A stretch of 46,799 nucleotides of DNA from an uncultured Saccharospirillaceae bacterium (GTDB lineage Bacteria > Pseudomonadota > Gammaproteobacteria > Pseudomonadales > Natronospirillaceae): contig CAJXZL010000015.1 in NCBI GenBank assembly GCA_913063165.1, positions 1-46,799 on the forward strand, in the 5' to 3' direction. Both the position numbers and the translations under genes were made by a program. This document shows positions 8,751 through 16,038 of this stretch, piece by piece; the first letter of the stretch is position 1, and each line of letters starts with the position of its first letter. Below the pieces are notes generated by a model. The model was not told the DNA's origin. It worked only from the letters and a program-made list of their open reading frames with translations, and made no database searches.

Positions 8751-9650
8751 TTATTGCCAAGGGCCTGCCATAATGTCTTGTTTGGTCAGGGCAAAAACGC
8801 CATGGCCGCCCTGTTCAAATTCGATCCAACTGACGCCAGAACCCGGCCACAGTTGTTCAAAGGTTTCTGCACTGTTGCCTATTTCAACTATGAGCAAGCC
8901 GTTTTCTGTCAATCGGCTGGCCGCTTCTTTCAAGATCTTACGGCAAATATCGAGGCCATCTGGTCCCGACACCAAGCCAAGCTTAGGTTCGTGCTGATAT
9001 TCCGCTGGCATGCTGTCAAAATCATTGGCATCAACATAGGGCGGGTTCGACACAATGAGGTCATACTGCCGTTCAGCTGGGATACCATCAAAGACATCTG
9101 ATTGAAACAGGGTGACGCGGTCTTCTAATTCATAAGTCGCCACGTTATCACGCGCCACTGCCAAGGCATCAGCACTGATGTCACTGATGTCAACCTCAGA
9201 AAATGGGAATGCGAGAGCGGTGGCGATACCGATACAACCACTACCCGTGCATAAATCAAGAATCCGGTCTGGCTCCATGGCCAACCAGGGTTCATAGCCA
9301 CGCTCGATCAACTCACCGATGGGTGAACGCGGAATCAAAGTATGGGTGTTCACCTTAAATGGCAGCCCGCAAAACCACGCTTCACCCAATAAATAAGCGA
9401 CCGGAATTTGCTTTCTTATACGCAGGTCAATGTGTGTCACGAGCAGTTCTTTTTCTTCATCCGTTACATGACAATGAAAAATAGCCTTATCGCTGTTCCA
9501 TGGCTGCTTTAACAACCCGAGCACCAAAAATACGGCTTCGTCCCAATAGTTGTCACTGCCATGACCAAGGAACACCTTATGTTTTGCAAATTCTGTGGAA
9601 GCCCAGCGGATAAAATCCCCAATGGTGGACAGATTTGAAATGGTTTTCAT
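8751..9650 (-). CDS. prmB: Ribosomal protein L3 glutamine methyltransferase
   Basis: A 299-residue SAM-dependent N5-glutamine methyltransferase acting on ribosomal protein uL3. The SAM motif is LDLCTGSGCIG (131-141) and the glutamine-binding motif NPPY is at 202-205. IPRSPI (106-111) and the long N-terminal helical domain distinguish PrmB from PrmC. The start codon overlaps the stop of the upstream hydrolase gene (ATGA), which implies translational coupling; aroC follows. Confidence 0.93.
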   Translation of the reverse strand: MKTISNLSTIGDFIRWASTEFAKHKVFLGHGSDNYWDEAVFLVLGLLKQPWNSDKAIFHCHVTDEEKELLVTHIDLRIRKQIPVAYLLGEAWFCGLPFKVNTHTLIPRSPIGELIERGYEPWLAMEPDRILDLCTGSGCIGIATALAFPFSEVDISDISADALAVARDNVATYELEDRVTLFQSDVFDGIPAERQYDLIVSNPPYVDANDFDSMPAEYQHEPKLGLVSGPDGLDICRKILKEAASRLTENGLLIVEIGNSAETFEQLWPGSGVSWIEFEQGGHGVFALTKQDIMAGPWQ

Positions 9651-10513
9651 GACGCACTCGCTATAAATTGTTGTATGAGATCGGCGATGGGTTCGGCAGC
9701 ATCATCCATGTGAAAGTGATGCCCACCCGGTACAAATTTGACCGTGCCTGATTTCAACGCTGCCATCCGATTATCCAAAATATCCGATGTCATCTTTGTC
9801 ATCCACCCAGATTCTGCCATCACGACAAGCGTGCGTATGTCGACTGCACGGAGTAAGTCTAGAACCGCCATTTCATCCCATCGAATGGCTCCAGGCAACA
9901 TAAGCGCTTTGTCGTTGCGCCAGGTCCACCGACCATCAGGTAAATGCAGCAGACCACGACTACACAACAACACGGCTGCGGCTTGTGTAACAGGCAGTTG
10001 GCTGTTTTCACGCGCAGTCACGGCATCGTCAAAATGCGCATAACTCGGCTTACGGGGTTTGAATTTTTCGATTGCGGCAATGGCATCCTTCCAACCGCTC
10101 GCCACTTCGTGGCTTTCTCGGGCTACGCCACCAATCGCATCCAAACAAATAGCCCCTTTCATTGCAGGCTCTGTGAGGCTCATTAAACTCCCAACGATGG
10201 CCCCTAATGAATGACCGAGTAACCAATAGTCACCGACATCCAAATTATCAATTGCTTGAGAGATGCCACGGACATAGTCTGACAAAGCGTAAAAATCGGT
10301 GACCGGTTTGTGATCACTAAAGCCATGTCCAGGCAAGTCTAGTGCGATAAGACGGTAATCCTTGAGGTAATTCGCGAGAGGAATGAAACTGGCAGCATTG
10401 TCCAACCAACCGTGCAACGCAATAATTACCGGAGCACCGGGAGCACCTGCCCACTCGATACCGGCGACTTGTCCAAAATCGGTGGAACAGGCTAATTCAG
10501 AAAAACTCCGCAT
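9647..10513 (-). CDS. Alpha/beta-fold hydrolase of unknown substrate
   Basis: A 288-residue cytoplasmic alpha/beta hydrolase without signal peptide. The oxyanion motif is HGWLDN (34-39), the nucleophile elbow is GHSLGA with S102, and the catalytic His is in GGHHFHMDD (265-268 region). DLPGHGFSD (59-67) is usual for the family. The substrate cannot be read from sequence; the family includes esterases, lipases and C-C hydrolases. It overlaps prmB by 4 bp and is the first gene of the hydrolase-prmB-aroC group. The next upstream gene on this strand, sixA, ends 81 nt away. Confidence 0.85.
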   Translation of the reverse strand: MRSFSELACSTDFGQVAGIEWAGAPGAPVIIALHGWLDNAASFIPLANYLKDYRLIALDLPGHGFSDHKPVTDFYALSDYVRGISQAIDNLDVGDYWLLGHSLGAIVGSLMSLTEPAMKGAICLDAIGGVARESHEVASGWKDAIAAIEKFKPRKPSYAHFDDAVTARENSQLPVTQAAAVLLCSRGLLHLPDGRWTWRNDKALMLPGAIRWDEMAVLDLLRAVDIRTLVVMAESGWMTKMTSDILDNRMAALKSGTVKFVPGGHHFHMDDAAEPIADLIQQFIASAS

Positions 10514-10528
10514 AAGTATCCTAGGTTA

Positions 10529-10555
10529 TTTATACCGTCGGATGCGCGCATGCAA
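10529..10555 (-). promoter_or_regulatory. Possible promoter of the hydrolase-prmB-aroC group, with a palindrome
   Basis: On the minus strand TTGCAT (10550-10555) and TATAAA (10529-10534) are spaced 15 bp, slightly short. The spacer contains the perfect palindrome ATGCGCGCAT (10542-10551), possibly an operator. No terminator for the upstream sixA gene is visible, so readthrough is also possible. Confidence 0.3.
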
Positions 10556-10594
10556 TCGACAAGTGATATTGAAATTCTAATGTGGATGGATCTA

Positions 10595-11044
10595 TCAGAG
10601 GGTTGGCACCACACTCATGCAACCCGGCGCAATCAAATCGCCTCGTATGTGCACCAAGGTGCCCGTACCAAAGTAAACAGTATCACCGCCGGTTAGCAGA
10701 TCAACAAGTGCAGTCACTAACGGGTTATGCGACACCAACAACACCCTGTTGGCATCGACATCTTCTAACCAACCTGTCACCGCATTGGTGCTGCTATCTG
10801 GCACTAAGGTTTCGCTATTGTGTTCACGACCAATCTCAAGACCTTTTCCTGCCAATATAGCGGCTATTTCACGTGCAGATTCTTGGGCTCTGACGTAAGG
10901 GCTGACGACCATCAAATCGATTTCGGGCAGTAATTGACCGCTCTGGCGTACTTGTAGCCGCCCTTTTTCGGTTAAACGGCGATCCGAATCATTGTGGCTC
11001 GCCATTTCTGCTTCACCATGCCGAAGAATGTACAACGATATCAT
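10595..11044 (-). CDS. sixA: Phosphohistidine phosphatase SixA
   Basis: A 149-residue histidine-phosphatase-fold protein with the catalytic RHGEA at 8-12 and the second histidine in LLVSHNPLV. SixA removes phosphate from histidine of phosphotransfer proteins (ArcB HPt and nitrogen PTS components in E. coli). Length is near that of E. coli SixA (161). Its ATG overlaps the stop of the DUF4389 gene by 4 bp (ATGA). It ends the run rssB-rssC-gpsA-DUF4389-sixA. Confidence 0.9.
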   Translation of the reverse strand: MISLYILRHGEAEMASHNDSDRRLTEKGRLQVRQSGQLLPEIDLMVVSPYVRAQESAREIAAILAGKGLEIGREHNSETLVPDSSTNAVTGWLEDVDANRVLLVSHNPLVTALVDLLTGGDTVYFGTGTLVHIRGDLIAPGCMSVVPTL

Positions 11045-11526
11045 TCGGTATCCTTTGGCGGTGCTTTTGGGGCTCTCGGTTTTGCTGGCGCCCGCTTTTT
11101 AGCAGGGGCCTTCTTAGCCGGTGCTTTTTTAGCGGGAGCCTTTTTTGCTGGCGCTTCATCGCTCACAGGCGCAGCTGTTGCAGTTGCCTTAGCGACGGGT
11201 TCTGCTGTCTCAGCAACAGTTTCCCCTGCATCCTTGGCGCTTGGATACTCTGCATCTGGCCAAGGTGAGAATGGGAAAGGCTTTTCATTTGATTGATAAC
11301 TCGCAAATCGGCCAGTTAAATAAATGAAATGGTTCAGTTGGCCTGTAAATGACAGCACGGCCTCATGGGGTTTGCCTCTAAATACGGTGTATAGAAATTG
11401 AAAAAACACGAGTAGGTAGAGCAGCGATCCAGCTATGTTATTGATGAGAAGAAATAACAATATGTAGGCGCCGCGAACAAATGTACCTTCTTGTGAATCA
11501 AATTCAACGTGGTCTTCGTTTTTCAT
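11041..11526 (-). CDS. DUF4389 membrane protein with lysine/alanine/proline-rich tail
   Basis: A 161-residue protein. Residues 15-80 form a DUF4389 domain with membrane segments around 20-50 (GAYILLFLLINNIAGSLLYLL) and the motif FTGQLNHFIYLTGRFASY. The C-terminal 40 residues are low-complexity and basic, with four APAKK repeats at 125-144 followed by RAPAKPRAPKAPPK, resembling histone-H1-like tails. The family's function is unknown; DUF4389 proteins often lie beside gpsA and sixA. The start is the ATG at 11526 with GGAGG upstream that overlaps the gpsA stop (TAA-T-ATG), so translation is probably coupled to gpsA. Confidence 0.82.
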   Translation of the reverse strand: MKNEDHVEFDSQEGTFVRGAYILLFLLINNIAGSLLYLLVFFQFLYTVFRGKPHEAVLSFTGQLNHFIYLTGRFASYQSNEKPFPFSPWPDAEYPSAKDAGETVAETAEPVAKATATAAPVSDEAPAKKAPAKKAPAKKAPAKKRAPAKPRAPKAPPKDTE

Positions 11527-11527
11527 A

Positions 11528-12544
11528 TTAGCCTCCAAGCATGTATTCAACATCGTCTGCATGTGCAACTTTCATGAGCTTTGCAGCAATGTCTGTCGCT
11601 TCACCACCTTCAAAGAGGGTTTCGTACAGCGCATTCACAATAGGCATGTTAACGCCCACTTCATCCGCTTTGTCTTTAACCATTTTCAAAGTATTAATAC
11701 CTTCGGCAGTTTCGCCTGTGTTCTTTATGGCCTGCACTAACGAGCGACCCTTACCTATCTCAAAACCCACTTGATAGTTTCGGCTCAATACCGAACTACA
11801 GGTTACGATGAGGTCACCGACACCTGCCAGCCCAATAAAGGTCAATGGATTGGCGCCCATACCCTGCGCAAATCGGCTCATTTCAGCCAGACTACGCGTG
11901 ATAATCATGGCACGGGTATTTTCACCCATCCCCAAGGCAACGGCCATGCCGCTTACTATAGCGTAGATGTTCTTCAAAGCGCCTGCCAGTTCCACTCCGA
12001 AAGTATCGGGGTTGCCATAAACACTGAATAGCGGGGTATCCAAAATAGCCTGCACATTCTTTCGTAATATCGGATTGTAACTAGCTACTACCGTAGCGGT
12101 CAGTTGGTTTTGTGCAATCTCTTTTGCCAAGTTGGGACCGCTCAATACGCCAACATCATGTCCCGGCGCTATCTCTTGTAGGATTTGACTCATCAATTTA
12201 AACGAGCCGTGCTCAATACCCTTAGTCAGTGAAATCAGTGGTACGCCAGCAGATATATATTGGATCGCTTCTGCCATTACGACGCGGAATGCTTTTGAAG
12301 GCACCGCCACAAATACCAATTCTGCATCAAGGCACGCCTTTTTCAAATCGGTCGTGACGGTCAGATCGTCATGTAAGCGATAGCCAGGTAGGTAACGCGC
12401 ATTAATGCGAGTCTCGATAATGGCTTCACATTGCTTTTCACTGCGCATCCATAAGACTACTTGGGCACTGTTGGTCGCTGCAATATTGGCAATGGCTGTT
12501 CCAAAACTGCCACCACCGATGACACATATTTTTTTTATATTCAA
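11528..12544 (-). CDS. gpsA: Glycerol-3-phosphate dehydrogenase [NAD(P)+]
   Basis: A 338-residue cytoplasmic enzyme that reduces dihydroxyacetone phosphate to sn-glycerol 3-phosphate for phospholipid synthesis. The nucleotide-binding motif is IGGGSFGTA (9-17); SGPNLAKEIA, VELAGALKNIYAI (catalytic Lys) and GLAGVGDLIVTC are family signatures. It follows rssC by 38 nt and precedes the DUF4389 gene with a 1-nt gap, in the same direction. Confidence 0.96.
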   Translation of the reverse strand: MNIKKICVIGGGSFGTAIANIAATNSAQVVLWMRSEKQCEAIIETRINARYLPGYRLHDDLTVTTDLKKACLDAELVFVAVPSKAFRVVMAEAIQYISAGVPLISLTKGIEHGSFKLMSQILQEIAPGHDVGVLSGPNLAKEIAQNQLTATVVASYNPILRKNVQAILDTPLFSVYGNPDTFGVELAGALKNIYAIVSGMAVALGMGENTRAMIITRSLAEMSRFAQGMGANPLTFIGLAGVGDLIVTCSSVLSRNYQVGFEIGKGRSLVQAIKNTGETAEGINTLKMVKDKADEVGVNMPIVNALYETLFEGGEATDIAAKLMKVAHADDVEYMLGG

Positions 12545-12582
12545 AATGCTCTAACCCTTTATGGCGATACGATGGCCGTAGA

Positions 12583-13077
12583 TCAAACCGAATGACTCTT
12601 TTCGAGTTCGGCCACCAAATCTTTAAATTTCAATTTATTCTGATCATTCAGTTCCATCAAAATACGATGTGCCTCCAACACGCGTTGACGCGCCGCTTCC
12701 TCAGTTACAGGCACAACCGGCATTTCCTGTAAATCAACCAAAGCAAGAGGTGGCTCAGTGACCATGGTAAACACGCGTTCATCAAAACCCATGCTTTGTA
12801 AAATACGATTAATATCAGCGTTGTCAGATACAACAACCGGTACTTTGTTTATGCGCTTCTTGGTATTGATGCTGAGTTTGGCCAACAAACCCAGCGACGT
12901 GCTATCGATGCCCTCTGTTTCAGTCAAATCAACCAACACATCTGAGAATGCGGCATCGTTAAACATGCGCTTTAAACACTGTTCAATGGTATTACACAGT
13001 GACATGCGTACGTCACCTACCATTTTTACCACCCAAGTGCCTCGATGGGTGGCGACCAAAATACGGCCAGTTGCCAT
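12583..13077 (-). CDS. rssC: STAS-domain anti-anti-sigma factor (RssC-like)
   Basis: A 164-residue protein with a STAS domain at about 1-110, of the SpoIIAA/RsbV type. The phosphorylation motif is GIDSTSLG (56-63), with S59 at the position phosphorylated in SpoIIAA. An extra C-terminal helical segment (about 115-164) follows. In Pseudomonas the corresponding gene beside a REC-PP2C response regulator is named RssC. The expected circuit is that an anti-sigma kinase phosphorylates this protein and the upstream phosphatase reverses it; no kinase is in the window. The start at 13077 has AGGTGA 5 nt upstream and lies 4 nt after the rssB stop. Confidence 0.85.
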   Translation of the reverse strand: MATGRILVATHRGTWVVKMVGDVRMSLCNTIEQCLKRMFNDAAFSDVLVDLTETEGIDSTSLGLLAKLSINTKKRINKVPVVVSDNADINRILQSMGFDERVFTMVTEPPLALVDLQEMPVVPVTEEAARQRVLEAHRILMELNDQNKLKFKDLVAELEKSHSV

Positions 13078-13081
13078 AATG

Positions 13082-14242
13082 TCACCTAGTACGATTGATG
13101 GTGAAGATTGTAATGTCATCTGGTAAACCTTCAACTCCATTGAGCCCAATTGCTTCAGAAAAGGACGAAATTGATCGATTTCCCGCTTCCACCGTCTGCT
13201 TTATCAGGTTTTCTTTGGCAGACAGTGAAGATTCTTGAATTATTTCTAAAATGCCATCGGTACAAAAGAAAAACCCTTCTACCCCAGATAATGTCCGTTC
13301 GAACATGTGATATTGCGCGTCAGGAAACAATCCAACCGCCATACCATCCGAAGGGATCACCTCACATCCGTCAGCCACACTAACGATCGGCGGCGGAAAC
13401 TGTGCCGCAGAACAATAGGTCATGGTATCGGCTTCAGTATTCAACACACCAGCAAATACTGTCGCATGACGGCCTAAATCCTGAGCTATTAATTGCTGGT
13501 TCAGGCGTGAGAGGAATTTGTCTAGTGTGAAAATGGACGGATCATTCAAATGGGCAAAGTCACGACGTGCAATTTCAACGAACTGCTTAATCACCATGGT
13601 GATAATCGCTGAAGACACACCGTGACCACTAACATCTACCAAGTAATAAAAAGTCTCGTGTTCGGAGAGCGGGAAAAAATCAACAAAGTCGCCACTCATA
13701 ATGTGTGACGGCGCGATGATATAGTCAAATTCCCAACCCTGACGTAGCAGTGGTTTTTCGGGCAACATTTTTTGTTGGATTTTACGCCCAGCACGCAAGT
13801 CAGATTGTAACTGACTGTAGGTCGCTTCAAGCTCGGCTCGGTAGGTTTCAACGTCCTGGCGCAAACGGGATCGTTCTAAATTACGGCGAATGGAATGTTC
13901 AAGCATGGCAAGATCGGCAAGCGGCTTAAAGAGGTAATCGCTGGCACCCAGACGCAGTGCTTCTACCACGTCCTTCATGACGCCGGCACCGGACAACACA
14001 ATGAAGGGGGTGTCTGGTCGCTGTTCCATCACATGGTTCAGCACTTCGAGTCCATCCATTTTGGGCATTCGCAAGTCACACAATACCAGGGCTGGATGGT
14101 GCTGATCGAACAGCTCCACGCCTTGCCTGCCATTTTCGGCCTCAATCACCTCGATCCCGCTGTCTTCCAAATACCCTGTAATGGTGTCTCGAACAAAATC
14201 TTCATCGTCAATCACCAAAACGGTTTCATTCTTTGGCTGCAT
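13082..14242 (-). CDS. rssB: Response regulator with PP2C-type phosphatase output (RssB-like)
   Basis: A 386-residue two-domain protein. Residues 5-125 form a receiver domain with acidic pocket D12-D13, phospho-acceptor D56 in LCDLRMPKMDG and the conserved Lys in DYLFKPL. A coiled-coil linker (about 130-165) leads to a PP2C/SpoIIE phosphatase with GDFVDFF, VDVSGHGVSSA, FFCTDGILE and GLPDDITIF, covering its metal ligands. It probably dephosphorylates the STAS protein encoded next. It lacks the extra kinase domain found in HsbR, so it matches Pseudomonas RssB better. The ATG at 14242 has GGAG upstream; a TTG four codons up is unlikely. Confidence 0.88.
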   Translation of the reverse strand: MQPKNETVLVIDDEDFVRDTITGYLEDSGIEVIEAENGRQGVELFDQHHPALVLCDLRMPKMDGLEVLNHVMEQRPDTPFIVLSGAGVMKDVVEALRLGASDYLFKPLADLAMLEHSIRRNLERSRLRQDVETYRAELEATYSQLQSDLRAGRKIQQKMLPEKPLLRQGWEFDYIIAPSHIMSGDFVDFFPLSEHETFYYLVDVSGHGVSSAIITMVIKQFVEIARRDFAHLNDPSIFTLDKFLSRLNQQLIAQDLGRHATVFAGVLNTEADTMTYCSAAQFPPPIVSVADGCEVIPSDGMAVGLFPDAQYHMFERTLSGVEGFFFCTDGILEIIQESSLSAKENLIKQTVEAGNRSISSFSEAIGLNGVEGLPDDITIFTINRTR

Positions 14243-14361
14243 GCTAATCTCCAACCTCGCACAACAAGCGCATCAATTTCATGCCATTGACCCTAGACAA
14301 GCACTGGTCTTATTCTTGACTCACACTATACGAGAAGACTTCATTTAATGCATGCCTTTGT

Positions 14362-14378
14362 CTAAAATTGCATTTTAG
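14362..14378. promoter_or_regulatory. Perfect palindrome between rssB and the PilZ gene (possible operator)
   Basis: CTAAAAT-TGC-ATTTTAG is a perfect inverted repeat with 7-bp arms in the divergent intergenic region. It overlaps TTGCAT (14368-14373), which with TAGGAT 18 bp downstream could be a weak promoter for the PilZ gene. On the other strand TATAGT near 14327-14332 might be the rssB -10. A shared operator is inference. Confidence 0.35.
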
Positions 14379-14431
14379 GTCGGTTACGCATTAGGATACT
14401 TAAAACCCTTATATTTCGAGTGAAAAGAGCT

Positions 14432-14737
14432 ATGGACGAACCGTTTGCAAAAGGAAATGATAAACGCTTTTTTATTCGCATGGACATCGATACAGATGCC
14501 TATTTTCAGTTCCAAGGAAAAAGTGAAAAGTACTTATGTAATTGCAGCGACTTATCGGCTGCAGGTATGTCGCTAACCACCGAACTAGAAGTACTTGCTG
14601 GTACCATTATCCGCGTTCTGGTGCCTTCACATGTAGATGGCTTCGACGACCTCAATGCTACAGCAGAAGTCATGCGCTGCCAGCAGGACGATAGCGGACT
14701 GTATAAATTGGGCATTAAGATTATAGAAACTGAATAA
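14432..14737 (+). CDS. PilZ domain protein (probable cyclic di-GMP receptor)
   Basis: A 101-residue stand-alone PilZ domain. The RxxxR motif is KRFFIRM (R12 and R16) and the D/NxSxxG motif is DLSAAG (40-45), which together bind cyclic di-GMP in known receptors, so binding ability is expected. The domain is otherwise a six-stranded barrel with no output domain, so it would act by protein-protein contact. It is divergent from rssB. An in-frame GTG 12 nt upstream is the alternative start; neither start has a strong ribosome site. The gene order rssC-rssB-PilZ-mlaA matches that of Pseudomonas. Confidence 0.87.
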   Translation: MDEPFAKGNDKRFFIRMDIDTDAYFQFQGKSEKYLCNCSDLSAAGMSLTTELEVLAGTIIRVLVPSHVDGFDDLNATAEVMRCQQDDSGLYKLGIKIIETE

Positions 14738-14778
14738 CACAGGCCTGTCGGAATGAACGCTCACCAAGCAGGCCTGTG
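14738..14778. repeat. Inverted repeat after the PilZ gene
   Basis: CACAGGCCTG (14738-14747) and CAGGCCTGTG (14769-14778) are perfect 10-bp arms around a 21-nt loop, starting directly after the PilZ stop codon. No T-tract follows on either strand, so it is not a standard intrinsic terminator; it may stabilise the 3' end or help convergent transcripts from mlaA stop. Confidence 0.5.
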
Positions 14779-14849
14779 CACAGCGAATCATGCATTCGAC
14801 ATCCGCTTTATTCGAGCAGCCCGTTTAGCTACAGTACGCGATCCCTATT

Positions 14850-15581
14850 CTAAAATGACTCATCCAGAAACTCAGAGTCGTCTTCAAAGGCGTCCGTAAA
14901 GGTATCAACCACTGCCCCATCTTTGACCTGATACTCTCGATTCTGCAAGTATAGCTCTCTCATGGTGCTGTATCGATCACCTGTCATCAGCGCGTCGTAA
15001 CGAAATAATCCCGCTCTGGTAGCCAGCAGCTCAACACCTCGCACGGCCATATTGGCAGTCGAATCTGTTGGGTAATAGGTTACTGGGTCAGAATAGGTAT
15101 CAACAATCAAGCCACCGGTATCGCGCAGCGTCGAAGGTCCAAACAAAGGCAACACCAGATAAGGACCGGCGGGGACACCCCAGAACCCTAATGTTTGGCC
15201 AAAATCCTCAGCAGATTCATTCAGACCCCACCGAGTGGCGACGTCAAAGACACCTAAAACCCCCAGGGTAGAATTCACCGTAAACCGCCCCAAGTGGCGC
15301 AAACCTTTTTTGAATTTGAACTGGGCAAAACTGTTTGCCACTGATGTAACGCCCATGAGATTCGCAAAAAAAAGATCGACGTGTTTTTCTACCACGTCTG
15401 GTGTAACGGCCATATAGACCCGTGTAACAGGTGAGATAATGGCTTTGTCTAAACCGTCATTAAATTTGAGGATGGCACGGTTAGCTGGCTCTAATGGATC
15501 CGGCTTATTTCCAGCCTGCACTGTCATAGCCTGTAACAAGCCTGCCAAAACAAGACAAAGGTAAAGCATTTTCTTAGCCAT
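14850..15581 (-). CDS. mlaA: MlaA (VacJ) outer-membrane lipid asymmetry protein
   Basis: A 243-residue exported protein that removes mislocalised phospholipid from the outer leaflet of the outer membrane and hands it to MlaC. After a signal peptide (MAKKMLYLCLVLAGLLQAMTVQA) come the family motifs DPLEPANRAILKFNDGLD, VANSFAQFKFKKGLRHLGRFTVNSTLGVLGVFD, EDFGQTLGFWGVPAGPYLVLPLFGPSTLRD. Unlike E. coli MlaA the signal peptide has no lipobox cysteine at its end, so it looks like a soluble or helix-anchored form. The C-terminus is acidic. GGGGAA precedes the ATG. The MlaB-F genes are not in the window. Confidence 0.92.
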   Translation of the reverse strand: MAKKMLYLCLVLAGLLQAMTVQAGNKPDPLEPANRAILKFNDGLDKAIISPVTRVYMAVTPDVVEKHVDLFFANLMGVTSVANSFAQFKFKKGLRHLGRFTVNSTLGVLGVFDVATRWGLNESAEDFGQTLGFWGVPAGPYLVLPLFGPSTLRDTGGLIVDTYSDPVTYYPTDSTANMAVRGVELLATRAGLFRYDALMTGDRYSTMRELYLQNREYQVKDGAVVDTFTDAFEDDSEFLDESF

Positions 15582-16038
15582 GTATTTCCCCTATTGAGGC
15601 ATATAGCCCGCCAGCACAGACAGTGCAGAGGGGATATTATAGGCAAATGGCATTCGAACGGGAAGATTATCTGCAATTGGATACCTGCCACTATTCAGCA
15701 GATGGATATTAGTAATAAAAAGAATAAATTTGAAGAATACAGGAAGTCCTCATATATTGACGCTCAATTAAGAACGATGCGCTGTAAAATGTTCAAAGTT
15801 CAACTTTACAGCGATTCAGAAATGAATCGTGCTATGCCACTAAGGTGCTAGTGGCTAATACTTAACTTGTGACGCATTTTGGCCTACAATTTCGCCACAT
15901 TTTTAGACTAGTTTACATGCTGGTGACTTGGGTCAGCCGTGACTGCTGAGAACCACCCTCATTATCAATTATAATCGGCATCATGGGCGACATTCGCACA
16001 AGACAGGCATCAACACCCGCAATAATGGAGATTGAATT
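15582..16038. other. mlaA-acnB intergenic region (457 bp)
   Basis: A stretch between divergent genes without a supportable ORF. It contains a 9-bp inverted repeat, CGCTGTAAA (15780-15788) with TTTACAGCG (15805-15813), and a candidate acnB promoter. The AT-rich middle (about 15690-15830) could hold regulator sites or a small RNA, but I see no T-tract terminator to support one. Confidence 0.4.
15862..15890 (+). promoter_or_regulatory. Candidate acnB promoter
   Basis: TTAACT (15862-15867), a 17-bp spacer and TACAAT (15885-15890) point towards acnB, whose GTG start is about 148 bp downstream, leaving a leader of about 140 nt. The inverted repeat at 15780-15813 is upstream of it, a suitable place for an activator or repressor. 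Confidence 0.4.

Noticed and set aside
14738-14778. Inverted repeat after the PilZ gene as an intrinsic terminator
   Set aside because: Strong stem but no T-tract on either side; kept as a repeat only.
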